NCBI GenBank assembly: GCA_017642425.1
Contig: JAGCPB010000038.1
Span: forward strand, 1 to 40,851
Reading direction: 5' to 3'
DNA length: 40,851 nt
Source of the DNA: Bacteroidaceae bacterium
GTDB taxonomy: Bacteria; Bacteroidota; Bacteroidia; Bacteroidales; Bacteroidaceae
Shown here: positions 26,316 through 36,236 of the stretch, piece after piece
How positions within the stretch are numbered: position 1 is the stretch's first letter
How the letters are laid out: each line of letters starts with the position of its first letter
Notes under the pieces: generated by a model
Database searches by the model: none
Seen by the model: the letters and a program-made list of their open reading frames with translations, nothing else
What the model was told of the DNA's origin: nothing
Program-made: the position numbers and the translations under genes

Positions 26316-26798
26316 ATGAAAAAGCTTAGCCGTACGATAGAATGGAGAGTTTTGAGCCAGGATGAACTGGACAGTAATGACCTGATGCTGGTAAACGCAG
26401 CCAAGGAGGCTACGGCGGGAAGCTGGTCGCCCTACTCCGGATTCAAGGTCGGGGCGGCACTGCTGCTGGATGACGGAACGGTAGTTACTGGCAGCAACCA
26501 GGAGAATGCGGCATACCCGTCCGGTCTTTGCGCAGAGAGAACGGCTCTGTTTGCCGCAGGGCACGCCCACCCCGGAAAGGCAGTCATGGCACTGGCCATT
26601 GCCGCACGTAACGACAAAGGTTACACAGCTCAACCCATCACCCCCTGCGGAGCATGCCGGCAGGTTCTGGCCGAGACCGAGCAGCGCGGCGGCAAGCCCA
26701 TCCGTTTCATCCTTTACGGCACGGAAGGGACTATGCTGATTGAAGGCGGGACGGATGCAATACTGCCGTTCTGTTTCGGTGCCGATTCAATGAAATGA
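26316..26798 (+). CDS. cdd: Cytidine deaminase
   Basis: The 160-aa enzyme deaminates cytidine and deoxycytidine to uridine forms in pyrimidine salvage. The zinc site is complete: CAERTALF with C and catalytic E, then PCGACRQVL with the other two cysteines. SPYSGFKVGAALLLDDG near residue 40 is the family signature. Length is slightly above the 130-aa minimum because of an N-terminal helix. Upstream, TTAG-N21-TAACTTAG (26260-26292) is a poor promoter match. Confidence 0.95.
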   Translation: MKKLSRTIEWRVLSQDELDSNDLMLVNAAKEATAGSWSPYSGFKVGAALLLDDGTVVTGSNQENAAYPSGLCAERTALFAAGHAHPGKAVMALAIAARNDKGYTAQPITPCGACRQVLAETEQRGGKPIRFILYGTEGTMLIEGGTDAILPFCFGADSMK

Positions 26799-26816
26799 CT
26801 TTTTGGTTTTTTAATA

Positions 26817-26873
26817 TGACACTGTGTCACCGCAAACGCCGTGGCACAATGTTTGCTGCGTATCAGGTGTCAC
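26817..26873 (+). promoter_or_regulatory. Symmetric leader of the grpE operon
   Basis: TGACACTGTGTCA (26817-26829) is a perfect 13-bp palindrome. CACTGT recurs at 26871-26876 and GTGTCAC at 26867-26873. The outer TGACAC (26817-26822) can also pair with GTGTCA (26867-26872) around an inner GCAAAC (26832-26837)/GTTTGC (26851-26856) stem. It could be an operator pair or a folded leader. I see no CIRCE element. Confidence 0.45.
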
Positions 26874-26889
26874 TGTAAGATTATTTGGA

Positions 26890-27498
26890 ATGAGTAGAAA
26901 AAACAAACATAAAATGTCAGAGAATTTCCAATCCGACAAGGAAAAAGAGAAAGAGGTTCTGAACAGTCCGGAAGAAAAAGAAGATGCAACCGCACAGGAA
27001 AATGAAAGTCAGGAACCGGATCAGGAACCTGAAGAGGAGACCGTAGAGACCAAACTGGCCAAGAGTGAAGCAGAAGTGGCTGACCTGAAAGACCGTCTGC
27101 TGCGCCAGATGGCTGAGTTTGACAACTACCGCAAACGCACCATGAAGGAGAAAGCGGATATAATCCTGAACGGCAGTGCTGGTGTGGTGACTGACATACT
27201 CCCCGTTATAGATGACCTGGAGAGAGCTATAGCGAACTCTGCCAAATCAGATGACTACAATGCTCTTAAGGAGGGCGTTGAGCTTATCTACAACAAGCTG
27301 ATGCACATACTGGAGCAGAAGGGACTGCAAAAGATATCACCCAAGAACGAGCCTTTTGACACTGATTTTCATGAGGCCATAGCAACGATTCCCGCTCCGA
27401 GCGAGGATCTTAAGGGCAAGGTCCTGGATTGCGCCATTGACGGATACAAACTTAACGACAAAGTGCTGCGCCATGCAAAAGTGGCCGTAGGAGAATAA
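26890..27498 (+). CDS. grpE: Nucleotide exchange factor GrpE
   Basis: GrpE releases ADP from DnaK. The N-terminal third is acidic and disordered, followed by a long helix ([30 protein letters not shown]) and the C-terminal beta domain ([24 protein letters not shown]). The start is uncertain: ATG at 26890 (202 aa) or ATG at 26914 (194 aa, [10 protein letters not shown]); codons from 26824 run through the palindromic leader and are rejected. dnaJ follows after 4 bp. No dnaK is in the window. Confidence 0.92.
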   Translation: MSRKNKHKMSENFQSDKEKEKEVLNSPEEKEDATAQENESQEPDQEPEEETVETKLAKSEAEVADLKDRLLRQMAEFDNYRKRTMKEKADIILNGSAGVVTDILPVIDDLERAIANSAKSDDYNALKEGVELIYNKLMHILEQKGLQKISPKNEPFDTDFHEAIATIPAPSEDLKGKVLDCAIDGYKLNDKVLRHAKVAVGE

Positions 27499-27502
27499 CG
27501 AT

Positions 27503-28675
27503 ATGGCAAAGAGAGACTACTACGAGGTGCTTGAGGTCCCCAAGACCGCAACCGCCGATGAGATAAAGAAGGCTTACCGCAAGAAAGCCATCCAGTACCA
27601 CCCTGACAAGAACCCCGGTGACAAGGAGGCCGAGGAGAAGTTCAAGGAGGCAGCCGAGGCGTACAGCGTGCTGAGCGACCCTGACAAGAGGGCCAAATAT
27701 GACCAGTTCGGATTTGACGGTCTGAACGGCGCCAGTGGATTCGGAGGAGGCGGCGGATTCGGAGGCGCCGGAATGTCAATGGACGATATTTTCTCCATGT
27801 TCGGCGATATATTCGGAGGCGGAGGATTCGGCAGTTTCGGCGGATTCGGAAGCAGCCGCGCACGCGGACGCAGCGGTGAGAGGAAATCGCGCGGATCAGA
27901 CCTTAGGGTAAAGGTTGCTCTTACCCTTGAGGAGATTAACACCGGAGTTACCAAGAAGTTCAAACTTAAGAAACTGGTTCCCTGCCAGCACTGTAAAGGC
28001 ACCGGAGCTAAGGACGGATCGGCCGCAGAGACTTGCCCCGACTGCCACGGATCAGGTGTGGTTATGCGTACGCAGCAGAGTTTCTTCGGGATGGTGCAGA
28101 CCCAGACCGTATGCCCCCGTTGCGGAGGTGAAGGCAAGATAATAAAGGACCGCTGCCCGCATTGCAGCGGCGACGGCGTGGTTTATGGTGAGGAGATAGT
28201 TGAGATCAACATACCTGCAGGTGTGGCCGAAGGAATGCAGTTGTCTGTAGAGGGCAAGGGCAATGCCGGCAAGCATAACGGTTACAACGGCAACCTGCTG
28301 GTACAGATTGAGGAGGTGCCGCACAAGGACCTGGTACGCGACGAAAACGACCTGGTCTACAACCTGCTGCTCACAGTACCGCAGGCTTCAATGGGCGGAG
28401 CCGTTGAGATTCCAACTCTGGACGGTGCGGTCAAACTCAAGATTGAACCGGGCACTCAACCTGGCAAGATGCTGCGCCTGCGCGGCAAGGGACTGCCCGA
28501 GCTGAACACCAGCCGCCGAGGTGACATGATAGTGAACGTAAGCGTATATATTCCGGAGACTCTCTCGCGCGATGAGAAGCAGGCAATGGAGAAGTTCCAG
28601 ACATCGGATCATTTCCAGCCCACTCAATCCGTAAAGGAGAGACTGTTCAGAAAGTTCCGTAGTTATTTTGACTGA
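27503..28675 (+). CDS. dnaJ: Chaperone protein DnaJ
   Basis: The 390-aa protein is a complete type I DnaJ. The J domain (1-70) has the HPD motif in YHPDKNPGD; a Gly/Phe-rich linker follows (about 75-125, unusually rich in GGGFG repeats); then the zinc domain with four CxxCxGxG repeats ([32 protein letters not shown]) and the substrate-binding C-terminal domains. It stimulates DnaK ATPase and delivers unfolded proteins. Its TGA overlaps the folC ATG by one base. Confidence 0.97.
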   Translation: MAKRDYYEVLEVPKTATADEIKKAYRKKAIQYHPDKNPGDKEAEEKFKEAAEAYSVLSDPDKRAKYDQFGFDGLNGASGFGGGGGFGGAGMSMDDIFSMFGDIFGGGGFGSFGGFGSSRARGRSGERKSRGSDLRVKVALTLEEINTGVTKKFKLKKLVPCQHCKGTGAKDGSAAETCPDCHGSGVVMRTQQSFFGMVQTQTVCPRCGGEGKIIKDRCPHCSGDGVVYGEEIVEINIPAGVAEGMQLSVEGKGNAGKHNGYNGNLLVQIEEVPHKDLVRDENDLVYNLLLTVPQASMGGAVEIPTLDGAVKLKIEPGTQPGKMLRLRGKGLPELNTSRRGDMIVNVSVYIPETLSRDEKQAMEKFQTSDHFQPTQSVKERLFRKFRSYFD

Positions 28676-29988
28676 TGACTTATCAAGACGCGATAGAATA
28701 CCTTTACACACAGACACCCCTTTTCCAGAACGTAGGCCAGGAGGCATATAAGGAGGGCCTGTACAATACGGTGACGATTGACCGCCACCTGGGTTGCCCT
28801 CACAAGCTGTACAAGACCATACACGTGGCCGGCACAAACGGCAAGGGGAGCGTATCACATACGCTGGCCGCCATCCTGCAGGCATCGGGCTATAAGACCG
28901 GACTCTATACATCACCCCATCTGACCGATTTCCGCGAACGCATCAGGATAGACGGCAAACCCATAAGCCCCGATTTTGTGGTAAAGTTCATTGAGAACAA
29001 CCGCGATTTCCTGGAGCCGCTGCATCCCTCTTTCTTTGAGGTTACCACAGCGATGGCTTTCAGCTGGTTCGCCCAGCAGGAGGTTGATGTGGCCGTGATT
29101 GAGACCGGACTGGGCGGACGGCTGGACTGCACCAACATAATAAAGCCTGTACTCTCCATCATCACCAACATAGGGTTTGACCACACCAAATTTCTGGGCG
29201 ACACACTACCCAGGATTGCCTTTGAGAAAGCAGGAATCATAAAGAAGAACGTTCCGGCAATCATTGGCGAGCATTGTGACCAGACACGTCCAGTGTTTGA
29301 ACGCAAGGCAGAAGAGGTGGGTGCAAAAATTGTGTTCGCGCAGGACAATTGTAAAATAATTTCGCACAAATACATAAATCCTTCAAAGGTTGTTTATGAG
29401 ACTGCGGCACTGCCCGGTCTGGAGAGCGGACTGGCAGGAATGTGTCAGGAAAAGAATGCCAACACCATACTGACTGCAGTGGATGAACTTAAGCGCAGGA
29501 GGTTCAGGATAACCGAGGATGCCGTCAGGAAAGGTTTCAGGGATGTCTGCCGCATGACAGGACTGCGCGGGCGCTGGCAGCTGGTACGCAGAAAGCCTGA
29601 CATAATATGCGACACCGGACACAACAGCCACGGGCTCAAATACATTGCCCGGCATCTGGAGGAGCTATCGTCAAAACCTGGAGCCGGACAATTGCGCATT
29701 GTCATGGGTATGGTGAATGACAAGGACATATCGGATGTACTTGCAGTAATGCCCCGCAATGCCAGATATTACTTTACCCAGGCATCGGTACAGAGGGCTC
29801 TTGACGCAAGTACGCTCAGGGATATGGCGCGGCAGGCGGGACTGACAGGAAGGGTGTTCAGGACCGTAGCACAGGCTATAAACACGGCTCAGCGCGAGGC
29901 TGCCCCCGAGGACCTTATTTTTGTAGGAGGCAGCACATTTGTGGTAGCAGACCTGCTCACAATGCGGGATTTCTTTATCCAGGGATAA
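28675..29988 (+). CDS. folC: Dihydrofolate synthase / folylpolyglutamate synthase
   Basis: The 437-aa Mur-ligase-type enzyme adds glutamate to dihydropteroate and to folates. The ATP loop GTNGKGSV lies at residues 53-60, TSPHLTDFRERI follows, then ETGLGGRLDCTN and the DTGHNSHG segment near 305. Folate products feed the fmt reaction (10-formyl-THF). The ATG overlaps the dnaJ stop (TGATG). No terminator was seen in the 113 bp after its stop, only T-rich DNA and the promoter of the next operon. Confidence 0.94.
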   Translation: MTYQDAIEYLYTQTPLFQNVGQEAYKEGLYNTVTIDRHLGCPHKLYKTIHVAGTNGKGSVSHTLAAILQASGYKTGLYTSPHLTDFRERIRIDGKPISPDFVVKFIENNRDFLEPLHPSFFEVTTAMAFSWFAQQEVDVAVIETGLGGRLDCTNIIKPVLSIITNIGFDHTKFLGDTLPRIAFEKAGIIKKNVPAIIGEHCDQTRPVFERKAEEVGAKIVFAQDNCKIISHKYINPSKVVYETAALPGLESGLAGMCQEKNANTILTAVDELKRRRFRITEDAVRKGFRDVCRMTGLRGRWQLVRRKPDIICDTGHNSHGLKYIARHLEELSSKPGAGQLRIVMGMVNDKDISDVLAVMPRNARYYFTQASVQRALDASTLRDMARQAGLTGRVFRTVAQAINTAQREAAPEDLIFVGGSTFVVADLLTMRDFFIQG

Positions 29989-30027
29989 CAAAAACTTGGA
30001 ATCACACCCTATTTTTTCGGCTTTTCG

Positions 30028-30059
30028 CTTGCAATAGTATCTGAAATTGGTTTAATTTG
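30028..30059 (+). promoter_or_regulatory. Probable promoter of the galactose/arabinose operon
   Basis: CTTG (30028-30031), 20 bp, then TTAATTTG (30052-30059): each box differs from the Bacteroidota consensus by one base, as for a promoter that may need help from a regulator. The leader would be AT-rich and about 37 nt. No promoter-like pair was found in the short gaps between the following genes to 39369. Confidence 0.5.
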
Positions 30060-30101
30060 CATGTTTATTATAATAATAACCAATTAAGCTAATCATACTA
30101 T

Positions 30102-31187
30102 ATGAGCGATTTCTTTGTTAAAGACAATCTGGCAGGCCTCAAGAGAGAGGATTTCCAAGCCACCGTACAGGGTAAAAAAACCGATCTTTTCATCCTTAAG
30201 AACAAGAAAGGCAGTGAGATAGCCGTAACAAACTTTGCAGGTGCACTGTGCGCAATCATGATGCCGGACCGCAACGGCAAGATGGAGAGCGTAGTCTGGG
30301 GCCATGACAGCCTTCAGCATGTGATGGACAGTGAGGAGACATTCCTGAGCGTGCTTATCGGACGCTATGGCAACCGCATAGCAAACGGCAAGTTCACACT
30401 GGACGGCAAACAATATACACTGGCCATAAACAATGACCCCAACAGCCTGCACGGAGGCCCCACAGGTTTCCACAAGCGCGTTTTTGACGCTGAGCAGACC
30501 GATGCCCAGACACTGCACCTGCACTATCTGTGCAAGGATGGCGAGGAGGGATTCCCCGGCAATCTGGACGTGAACGTGATCTACCGTCTTACCGATGACA
30601 ACGAACTGGCCATAGAGTATGAGGCTACCACAGACAAGAAGACCGTAGTCTGCCTGACACAGCATGCCTACTTTACCCTTAACGGCATGAAGAAGGACCC
30701 GCTCACGGTTCTGGATTATGACATGACAATCAACGCAGACCACTATATTCCGATTGACAACACCGCAATACCTCTGGGTAATATCGACAAGGTTGAGGGC
30801 ACCCCGTTTGATTTCCGCACCCCGCATAAAGTGGGCGAGCGTATAGAGAAGGGACAGCAGACCAAGAACGGCAACGGTTATGACCACTGCTGGGTACTCA
30901 ACAAGCGTGAACCGGGCGAACTGAGCTTTGCAGTAAAATGCGTCGACCCGGCTAGCGGACGTACACTTGAGTGCTACACCACAGAGCCAGGCGTACAGTG
31001 CTACACCGGCAACTACTGCAGCGGCAGCACCTGCGCCCACGGATCAACCCTGCCCAAGCGTTGTGCAATCTGCTTTGAGGCAGAGCATTTCCCCGACAGC
31101 CCCAACCATCCCTATTTCCCCACTACGGTGCTGAATCCGGGAGAGGTCTACACACAGACAACAATCTATCGTTTCGGAGTGGAATAA
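30102..31187 (+). CDS. galM: Galactose mutarotase (aldose 1-epimerase), cytoplasmic
   Basis: The 361-aa protein has no signal peptide, so it acts in the cytoplasm. Catalytic motifs are NSLHGGPTGF (first His), QHAYFTLNG (second His) and FEAEHFPDSPN (Glu base). It interconverts alpha and beta anomers of galactose and possibly arabinose before phosphorylation. galK begins 9 bp downstream. It is the first gene of the sugar operon and one of three mutarotase paralogs here. Confidence 0.93.
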   Translation: MSDFFVKDNLAGLKREDFQATVQGKKTDLFILKNKKGSEIAVTNFAGALCAIMMPDRNGKMESVVWGHDSLQHVMDSEETFLSVLIGRYGNRIANGKFTLDGKQYTLAINNDPNSLHGGPTGFHKRVFDAEQTDAQTLHLHYLCKDGEEGFPGNLDVNVIYRLTDDNELAIEYEATTDKKTVVCLTQHAYFTLNGMKKDPLTVLDYDMTINADHYIPIDNTAIPLGNIDKVEGTPFDFRTPHKVGERIEKGQQTKNGNGYDHCWVLNKREPGELSFAVKCVDPASGRTLECYTTEPGVQCYTGNYCSGSTCAHGSTLPKRCAICFEAEHFPDSPNHPYFPTTVLNPGEVYTQTTIYRFGVE

Positions 31188-31196
31188 TCCCCCTGT

Positions 31197-32351
31197 ATGG
31201 ATACAACCACCCTGAGAAACAGGTTCCGCCGGCAGTTCGGCACGAGCGGTGACCTATACTTTTCGCCAGGCCGTATAAACCTGATAGGCGAGCACACTGA
31301 CTACAACGGAGGCTTTGTGTTCCCGGGCGCTGTAGACAAGGGCATTACCGTAGAGATTTTCCGAAACGGCACCCGTCAGGTCAAGCTGTTGGCCATTGAC
31401 GTGGAGGACACCCCCTATCTGGAGTTTTCACTTGATGACGCTCAGAAACCCGAACGTCATTGGGCATGCTATATCTACGGAGTCTGCAAGGAGCTTGAAA
31501 AACGCGGTGTGAACGTAGGCGGATTCAACGCCGCTTTCACAGGCGATGTACCTAAAGGTGCCGGAATGTCATCATCGGCCGCCCTTGAGAGCGCATTCGC
31601 ATTCGCCCTGAACACCATGTTCGCCGACGGTCGCGTGGATAAGTTTGAACTTGCCAAGATAGGTCAGGCCACAGAGCATAACTACTGCGGGGTCAAGTGC
31701 GGCATCATGGACCAGTTCGCATCCCTGTTCGGCCGCAAAGGCTGCCTTATACGTCTGGACTGCCGTTCGCTGGAATACGAATATTTCCCGTTTGACCCTC
31801 AAGGCTACAAGCTGGTCCTGGTAAACTCCATGGTCAAGCACTCTCTTGGAAACGAGTATAACGAGCGCCGTGAAAGCTGCGAGAAAGCCGTGGTTCTCAT
31901 GGACCGTCAGTTTGGAAGCGTGGAGACACTTCGCGACGCCAACTATGAGATGCTGGAAGCCGTCAAGGATGGACTTACCGATGACGACTACCGCCGTGCA
32001 CGTTATATTCTGGATGAGAAAGAACGTGTTCTTGCTGTATGTGAAGCATTGCAGGAAGGCGACTACGAACTTGTGGGCAGGAAAATGTATGAGACCCACT
32101 GGGGGCTGAGCCGTGACTTTACCGTAAGTTGTCCGGAACTGGATTTCCTGGTAGAAACCGCACAGAAATGCGGTGTGACCGGAAGCCGCGTCATGGGAGG
32201 CGGATTCGGAGGCTGTACAATCAACCTGGTGCGCGACACAATCTGTGACAAATTCACATCCAAGATCAGGCGCGAATACACAAAGAAATATGGAATCATT
32301 CCCGAAATCTATCAAGTGGTGATAGGTGAAGGTTCGAGAAGACTGCAATAA
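31197..32351 (+). CDS. galK: Galactokinase
   Basis: The 384-aa GHMP kinase phosphorylates galactose at C1. The galactokinase signature GRINLIGEHTDYNGG lies at 25-39, the ATP-binding PKGAGMSSSAALES near 118-131, and the C-terminal GGGFGGCTINLV motif is present. No galT or galE is in the window, so the Leloir pathway is completed elsewhere. The stop is 33 bp before the lipoprotein mutarotase. Confidence 0.96.
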   Translation: MDTTTLRNRFRRQFGTSGDLYFSPGRINLIGEHTDYNGGFVFPGAVDKGITVEIFRNGTRQVKLLAIDVEDTPYLEFSLDDAQKPERHWACYIYGVCKELEKRGVNVGGFNAAFTGDVPKGAGMSSSAALESAFAFALNTMFADGRVDKFELAKIGQATEHNYCGVKCGIMDQFASLFGRKGCLIRLDCRSLEYEYFPFDPQGYKLVLVNSMVKHSLGNEYNERRESCEKAVVLMDRQFGSVETLRDANYEMLEAVKDGLTDDDYRRARYILDEKERVLAVCEALQEGDYELVGRKMYETHWGLSRDFTVSCPELDFLVETAQKCGVTGSRVMGGGFGGCTINLVRDTICDKFTSKIRREYTKKYGIIPEIYQVVIGEGSRRLQ

Positions 32352-32384
32352 ATCCAAAAATCAACTAATAACAACAATCAAAAA

Positions 32385-33533
32385 ATGAAAAAAACTGGTT
32401 TTATCGCTCTGATGGCAGGCCTGCTCACTATGACAGCCTGTTCAGAGAAGGAGGCTCCGGTCCTGAACAGGGCTGACTTCCAGATGGAGTTCACAGGCAA
32501 GAAGACTGACCTGTACAAACTCACTAATGCAAACGGCTGCGAGATTTGGGTTACCAACTTCGGCGCACGTATCGTGGCTATCATGGTTCCGGACAAGAAG
32601 GGACAGATGCAGGATGTAGTCATAGGATTCAAGAACATCAAAGACTACACGACTCAGGCCAGCGACTTTGGTTCAACCGTAGGCCGTTATGCCAACCGTA
32701 TCAACCAGGGCCGTATTACTCTGGACGGTGTGACATACCAGCTGCCGCAGAACAATTTCGGACACTGCCTGCACGGAGGTTGCGACATTACGATCCCTAT
32801 GGGTTGGCAGAACCTGGTCTGGGACGTGAAGGAAGTAAAGGGCAACAGCATCACTCTGGTAATGAACTCACCTGACGGCGAGGCCGGTTTCCCGGGCAAC
32901 GTTGTAGCCACCGCCACCTACACCCTCAATGACAAGAACGCCATTGACATAGTATGGAAGGCCACGACAGACAAGAAGACTGTTGTTAACATGACCAACC
33001 ACAGCTACTTTAACCTGAACGGTGACCACTCAATTCCTATCACCAACCACCTGCTCACTCTGAACGCCAGCAACTTTACTCCCTGTGACGACACTTACAT
33101 GACCACAGGCGAGATTCTGCCTGTAGCAGGAACTCCGATGGACTTCACCAAGGCCAAGGCAATAGGCAAGGAGATTACCAACTTTGACTATGTTCAGCTT
33201 AAGAACGGTAACGGCTATGACCACAACTGGGTCCTGAACACCAAGGGCGATGACACCAAGTGCGCAGCCAAGCTGTACAGCCCCATCACCGGCATCTACG
33301 TTGAGGTTTACACCAACGAGCCGGGTATCCAGTTCTATTCAGGTAACTTCCTGGATGGTTCAGGTCTTGACAAGCAGGGCAACAAGATGGAGCAGCGTAC
33401 AGGCTGCTGCCTGGAGACACAGAAGTTCCCCGACAGCCCCAACAAGTCTAATCTGCCCGGTTGGTACAGCGCAGAGCTTGTTCCCGGTCAGCAGTACTAC
33501 AGCCATTGCATCTACCAGTTCGGCGTAGAATAA
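32385..33533 (+). CDS. Aldose 1-epimerase lipoprotein
   Basis: The 382-aa mutarotase has a lipoprotein signal with TACS and C19, so it is anchored in the envelope. The catalytic set is kept: HCLHGGCDI, NHSYFNLNG and LETQKFPDSPNK. It would convert sugar anomers in the periplasm before transport by the symporter encoded 32 bp downstream. B. thetaiotaomicron has an epimerase gene in its arabinose locus, which supports an arabinose role. Confidence 0.9.
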   Translation: MKKTGFIALMAGLLTMTACSEKEAPVLNRADFQMEFTGKKTDLYKLTNANGCEIWVTNFGARIVAIMVPDKKGQMQDVVIGFKNIKDYTTQASDFGSTVGRYANRINQGRITLDGVTYQLPQNNFGHCLHGGCDITIPMGWQNLVWDVKEVKGNSITLVMNSPDGEAGFPGNVVATATYTLNDKNAIDIVWKATTDKKTVVNMTNHSYFNLNGDHSIPITNHLLTLNASNFTPCDDTYMTTGEILPVAGTPMDFTKAKAIGKEITNFDYVQLKNGNGYDHNWVLNTKGDDTKCAAKLYSPITGIYVEVYTNEPGIQFYSGNFLDGSGLDKQGNKMEQRTGCCLETQKFPDSPNKSNLPGWYSAELVPGQQYYSHCIYQFGVE

Positions 33534-33565
33534 TTACGAAAATCAATCAACTAATTACTAAATAA

Positions 33566-35491
33566 ATGAACAATACAGACATTCTTGGTGCATTGTCAAA
33601 CAACGGTTTCAAACCTATTGACTATGTAGTATTCGTTGCCTATCTGGCAATTCTGATTTTCCTGGGATTTTTCCTGTCCCGCAGTAAAGACGGTAAAGAA
33701 AAGGATTCAAAGGACTACTTCCTGGCCGGTAACACCCTTACATGGTGGGCAGTAGGTGCTTCACTGATCGCCGCAAACATCAGTGCCGAGCAGTTCATCG
33801 GCATGTCAGGTACCGCTTTCGCATCCGGTATCGCAATCGCCGCTTATGAGCTTATGGCTGCAGCTACCCTGCTTGTAGTAGGTAAGTTCCTGCTCCCTGT
33901 CATGATTGAGAAGAAGATTTTCACCATCCCGCAGTTCCTGCGTGAGCGTTACAACCCGGGTACCGGTCTGGCATTCTCAATCTTCTGGCTGTTCCTGTAT
34001 GTATTCGTAAACCTGACTTCTGTTGCATGGCTGGGTGCTCTGGCTATCGAGCAGATCCTGGGTCTGCGCGGATGCGCTCTCCTGATAGGTTCAACAGAGA
34101 TTCCTGTACGTCTTATCATCATTCTCCTGCTCTATCTGATTGCCGGTGTATATTCAATCTACGGTGGTCTGTCATCTGTTGCATGGACCGATGTGATGCA
34201 GGTTACATTCCTGGTTGGTGGTGGTCTTATCACCGCTTATGCAGCTCTGGACGTTATTGCTAACCAACTCAATCTTGAAGGTGGCGCCATGTCTGCTTTA
34301 GGCAAGGTTTACCAAGAACTCAAATCACTGCCTGGAGACTCTCACTTCAACCTGGTTGTGAACCAGGCCAAGACCCCCGATGCATACTTTGACATTCCGG
34401 GTATCGCCGTTATCGTAGGTGCCCTGTGGCTGACCAACCTGGGTTACTGGGGTTTCAACCAGTACATCATCCAGAAGGGTCTTGCCGCAAAGAGTCTGGA
34501 CGAGGCCAAGAAGGGTATGGTATTTGCCGCATTCCTCAAGATTTTGATCCCGTTCATAGTATGTATCCCCGGCGTATGCGCATTCTACATCAAGACCTGC
34601 CGTCCTGAATTGTTCGCAACTCTGGCCGGTGGCATATCGGTATCAGATGACGCTTATCCTTTCCTGATCCGCAACTTTACTCCGGTATTCATCAAGGGTC
34701 TGTCATTCGCAGCTCTCAGTGCAGCCGTTATCTCATCACTGGCTTCAATGTTCAACTCAACATCAACCATCTTCACGATGGATATCTACAAGCAGTACTT
34801 CAAGAAGGATGCTTCTGAGAAGAACCTTGTAAACGTTGGTCGTATCACAGCCGTATGCGCTTTGATTATCGCTCTCTGCAGCGTATATCCTATCCTTGGA
34901 AGCATGGACCAGGCATTCCAGTTCATACAGGAGTATTCAGGATTCGTATATCCCGGTATCGTAGTCATCTTTGGTCTGGGTCTGCTCTGGAAGCGCGCAT
35001 CAGGTCCTGCTGCTGTTGTAGCCGCTATCGGTACATTCGCATTCTCTATCCTGTTCAAGTTCATCATGCCTAACACTCCGTTCATGCTCCGCATGGGTTA
35101 TGTGTTCATGGTTCTGGTTGCCATCTTTATCCCGATGTCACTTTACAACAAGAGCAGAATCGTTGAGGCCGACAAGCTTGACCAGCACACCATTGACGCT
35201 CAGATGAAGTGGTCACAGATACTCTTTATCTGCGCTGCAATCAGCCTGATTTTCGCAATTATCGGTGTAATCAATCCGGTACTGCGCGGTTGGGGATTCG
35301 AGGCTCTGTTCTTCTTTGCAGCTATTCTGGCTGTCCTGGGTCTTTACCTGCGTTCCAACGCCAAGGATAAGGTTCAGGATGCAAAGGCTGTAGGCATTGA
35401 CCTGGAGCTCTTCAAGACCGACAAGTCATTCAACTGGGGTGCTCTTGGCGTTATCGTAATCCTGGCTATTCTCTATATCTTCCTCTGGTAA
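33566..35491 (+). CDS. Sodium:solute symporter (SSS family), probable sugar/arabinose importer
   Basis: The 641-aa inner-membrane protein has about 14 hydrophobic segments and the SSS signatures ([23 protein letters not shown] near residue 60; [19 protein letters not shown] near 390-410). It resembles SGLT-type Na+/sugar carriers. The gene is placed before araD-araA-kinase, as is the SSS importer in the B. thetaiotaomicron arabinose locus, so L-arabinose is the likely substrate; galactose is an alternative. Codons favour GGT, GCT and CTG more than in the flanking older-looking genes, as expected for strong expression. Confidence 0.9.
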   Translation: MNNTDILGALSNNGFKPIDYVVFVAYLAILIFLGFFLSRSKDGKEKDSKDYFLAGNTLTWWAVGASLIAANISAEQFIGMSGTAFASGIAIAAYELMAAATLLVVGKFLLPVMIEKKIFTIPQFLRERYNPGTGLAFSIFWLFLYVFVNLTSVAWLGALAIEQILGLRGCALLIGSTEIPVRLIIILLLYLIAGVYSIYGGLSSVAWTDVMQVTFLVGGGLITAYAALDVIANQLNLEGGAMSALGKVYQELKSLPGDSHFNLVVNQAKTPDAYFDIPGIAVIVGALWLTNLGYWGFNQYIIQKGLAAKSLDEAKKGMVFAAFLKILIPFIVCIPGVCAFYIKTCRPELFATLAGGISVSDDAYPFLIRNFTPVFIKGLSFAALSAAVISSLASMFNSTSTIFTMDIYKQYFKKDASEKNLVNVGRITAVCALIIALCSVYPILGSMDQAFQFIQEYSGFVYPGIVVIFGLGLLWKRASGPAAVVAAIGTFAFSILFKFIMPNTPFMLRMGYVFMVLVAIFIPMSLYNKSRIVEADKLDQHTIDAQMKWSQILFICAAISLIFAIIGVINPVLRGWGFEALFFFAAILAVLGLYLRSNAKDKVQDAKAVGIDLELFKTDKSFNWGALGVIVILAILYIFLW

Positions 35492-35495
35492 TATC

Positions 35496-36215
35496 ATGCT
35501 TGAAGAACTTAAAGAGAAGGTATTCCGTGCCAATCTGGATCTAGTAAAGCACGGTCTGGTAATATTCACATGGGGCAACGTATCGGGCATTGACCGTGAG
35601 AAAGGCCTCGTTGTGATCAAGCCCAGCGGCGTGAGCTACGACACGATGAAGGCAAGTGATATGGTTGTAGTCTCCCTCGAGACCGGTAAGGTTGTCGAGG
35701 GGGATCTCAACCCTTCATCGGACACCCCTACTCACCTGGTACTTTACAGAGCTTTCCCAAACATCGGAGGTGTAGTACATACCCATTCCTCTTATGCTAC
35801 GGCATGGGCACAGGCCGGTCGTGACATCCCCAACATCGGAACCACTCACGCGGATTATTTCCACGATGACATTCCTTGCACCAGGGACATGAAAAAGGCC
35901 GAGGTGTTTGGCGAATACGAGAAAGAGACCGGAAACGTGATCGTAGAGCGTTTCAAGGGAATGAATCCCGATGACACGCCAGCCGTTCTGGTGAAGAATC
36001 ACGGTCCGTTTGCATGGGGTACAGATCCTGATAATGCAGTTCACAACGCTGTCGTCCTTGAGGAGGTTGCCAAGATGGGATTCATTGCATCGACCCTGCA
36101 CCTCAACACGCTTGACGTTGTGGATCACGTACCGTCAATGAACAAGCTCCTGATTGAGAAGCACTATAGCCGTAAGCATGGCCCCAACGCCTACTACGGC
36201 CAGAAGAAAAAGTAA
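35496..36215 (+). CDS. araD: L-ribulose-5-phosphate 4-epimerase
   Basis: The 239-aa class II aldolase-like enzyme converts L-ribulose-5-phosphate to D-xylulose-5-phosphate. Zinc and catalytic residues can be placed: D76 (SSDTPTH), H95 and H97 (VVHTHSSY) and H169 (KNHGPFAWG), close to the E. coli AraD numbering. It starts 4 bp after the symporter stop and lies 21 bp before araA. Its product enters the pentose phosphate pathway, where rpe (7.4 kb) acts. Confidence 0.95.
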   Translation: MLEELKEKVFRANLDLVKHGLVIFTWGNVSGIDREKGLVVIKPSGVSYDTMKASDMVVVSLETGKVVEGDLNPSSDTPTHLVLYRAFPNIGGVVHTHSSYATAWAQAGRDIPNIGTTHADYFHDDIPCTRDMKKAEVFGEYEKETGNVIVERFKGMNPDDTPAVLVKNHGPFAWGTDPDNAVHNAVVLEEVAKMGFIASTLHLNTLDVVDHVPSMNKLLIEKHYSRKHGPNAYYGQKKK

Positions 36216-36236
36216 CACTATAAAAAAAGGATATTT

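Noticed and set aside
27725-27870. Repeated GGCGGATTCGGAG-like units
   Set aside because: They encode the Gly/Phe linker of DnaJ and are not a DNA repeat element.
30093-31040. 315-codon minus-strand ORF opposite the first mutarotase
   Set aside because: It is the antisense frame of a gene with clear catalytic motifs; its product is V/C/A-rich without domains.
31572-32357. 261-codon minus-strand ORF opposite galK
   Set aside because: Same shadow effect; galK motifs are unmistakable on the plus strand.
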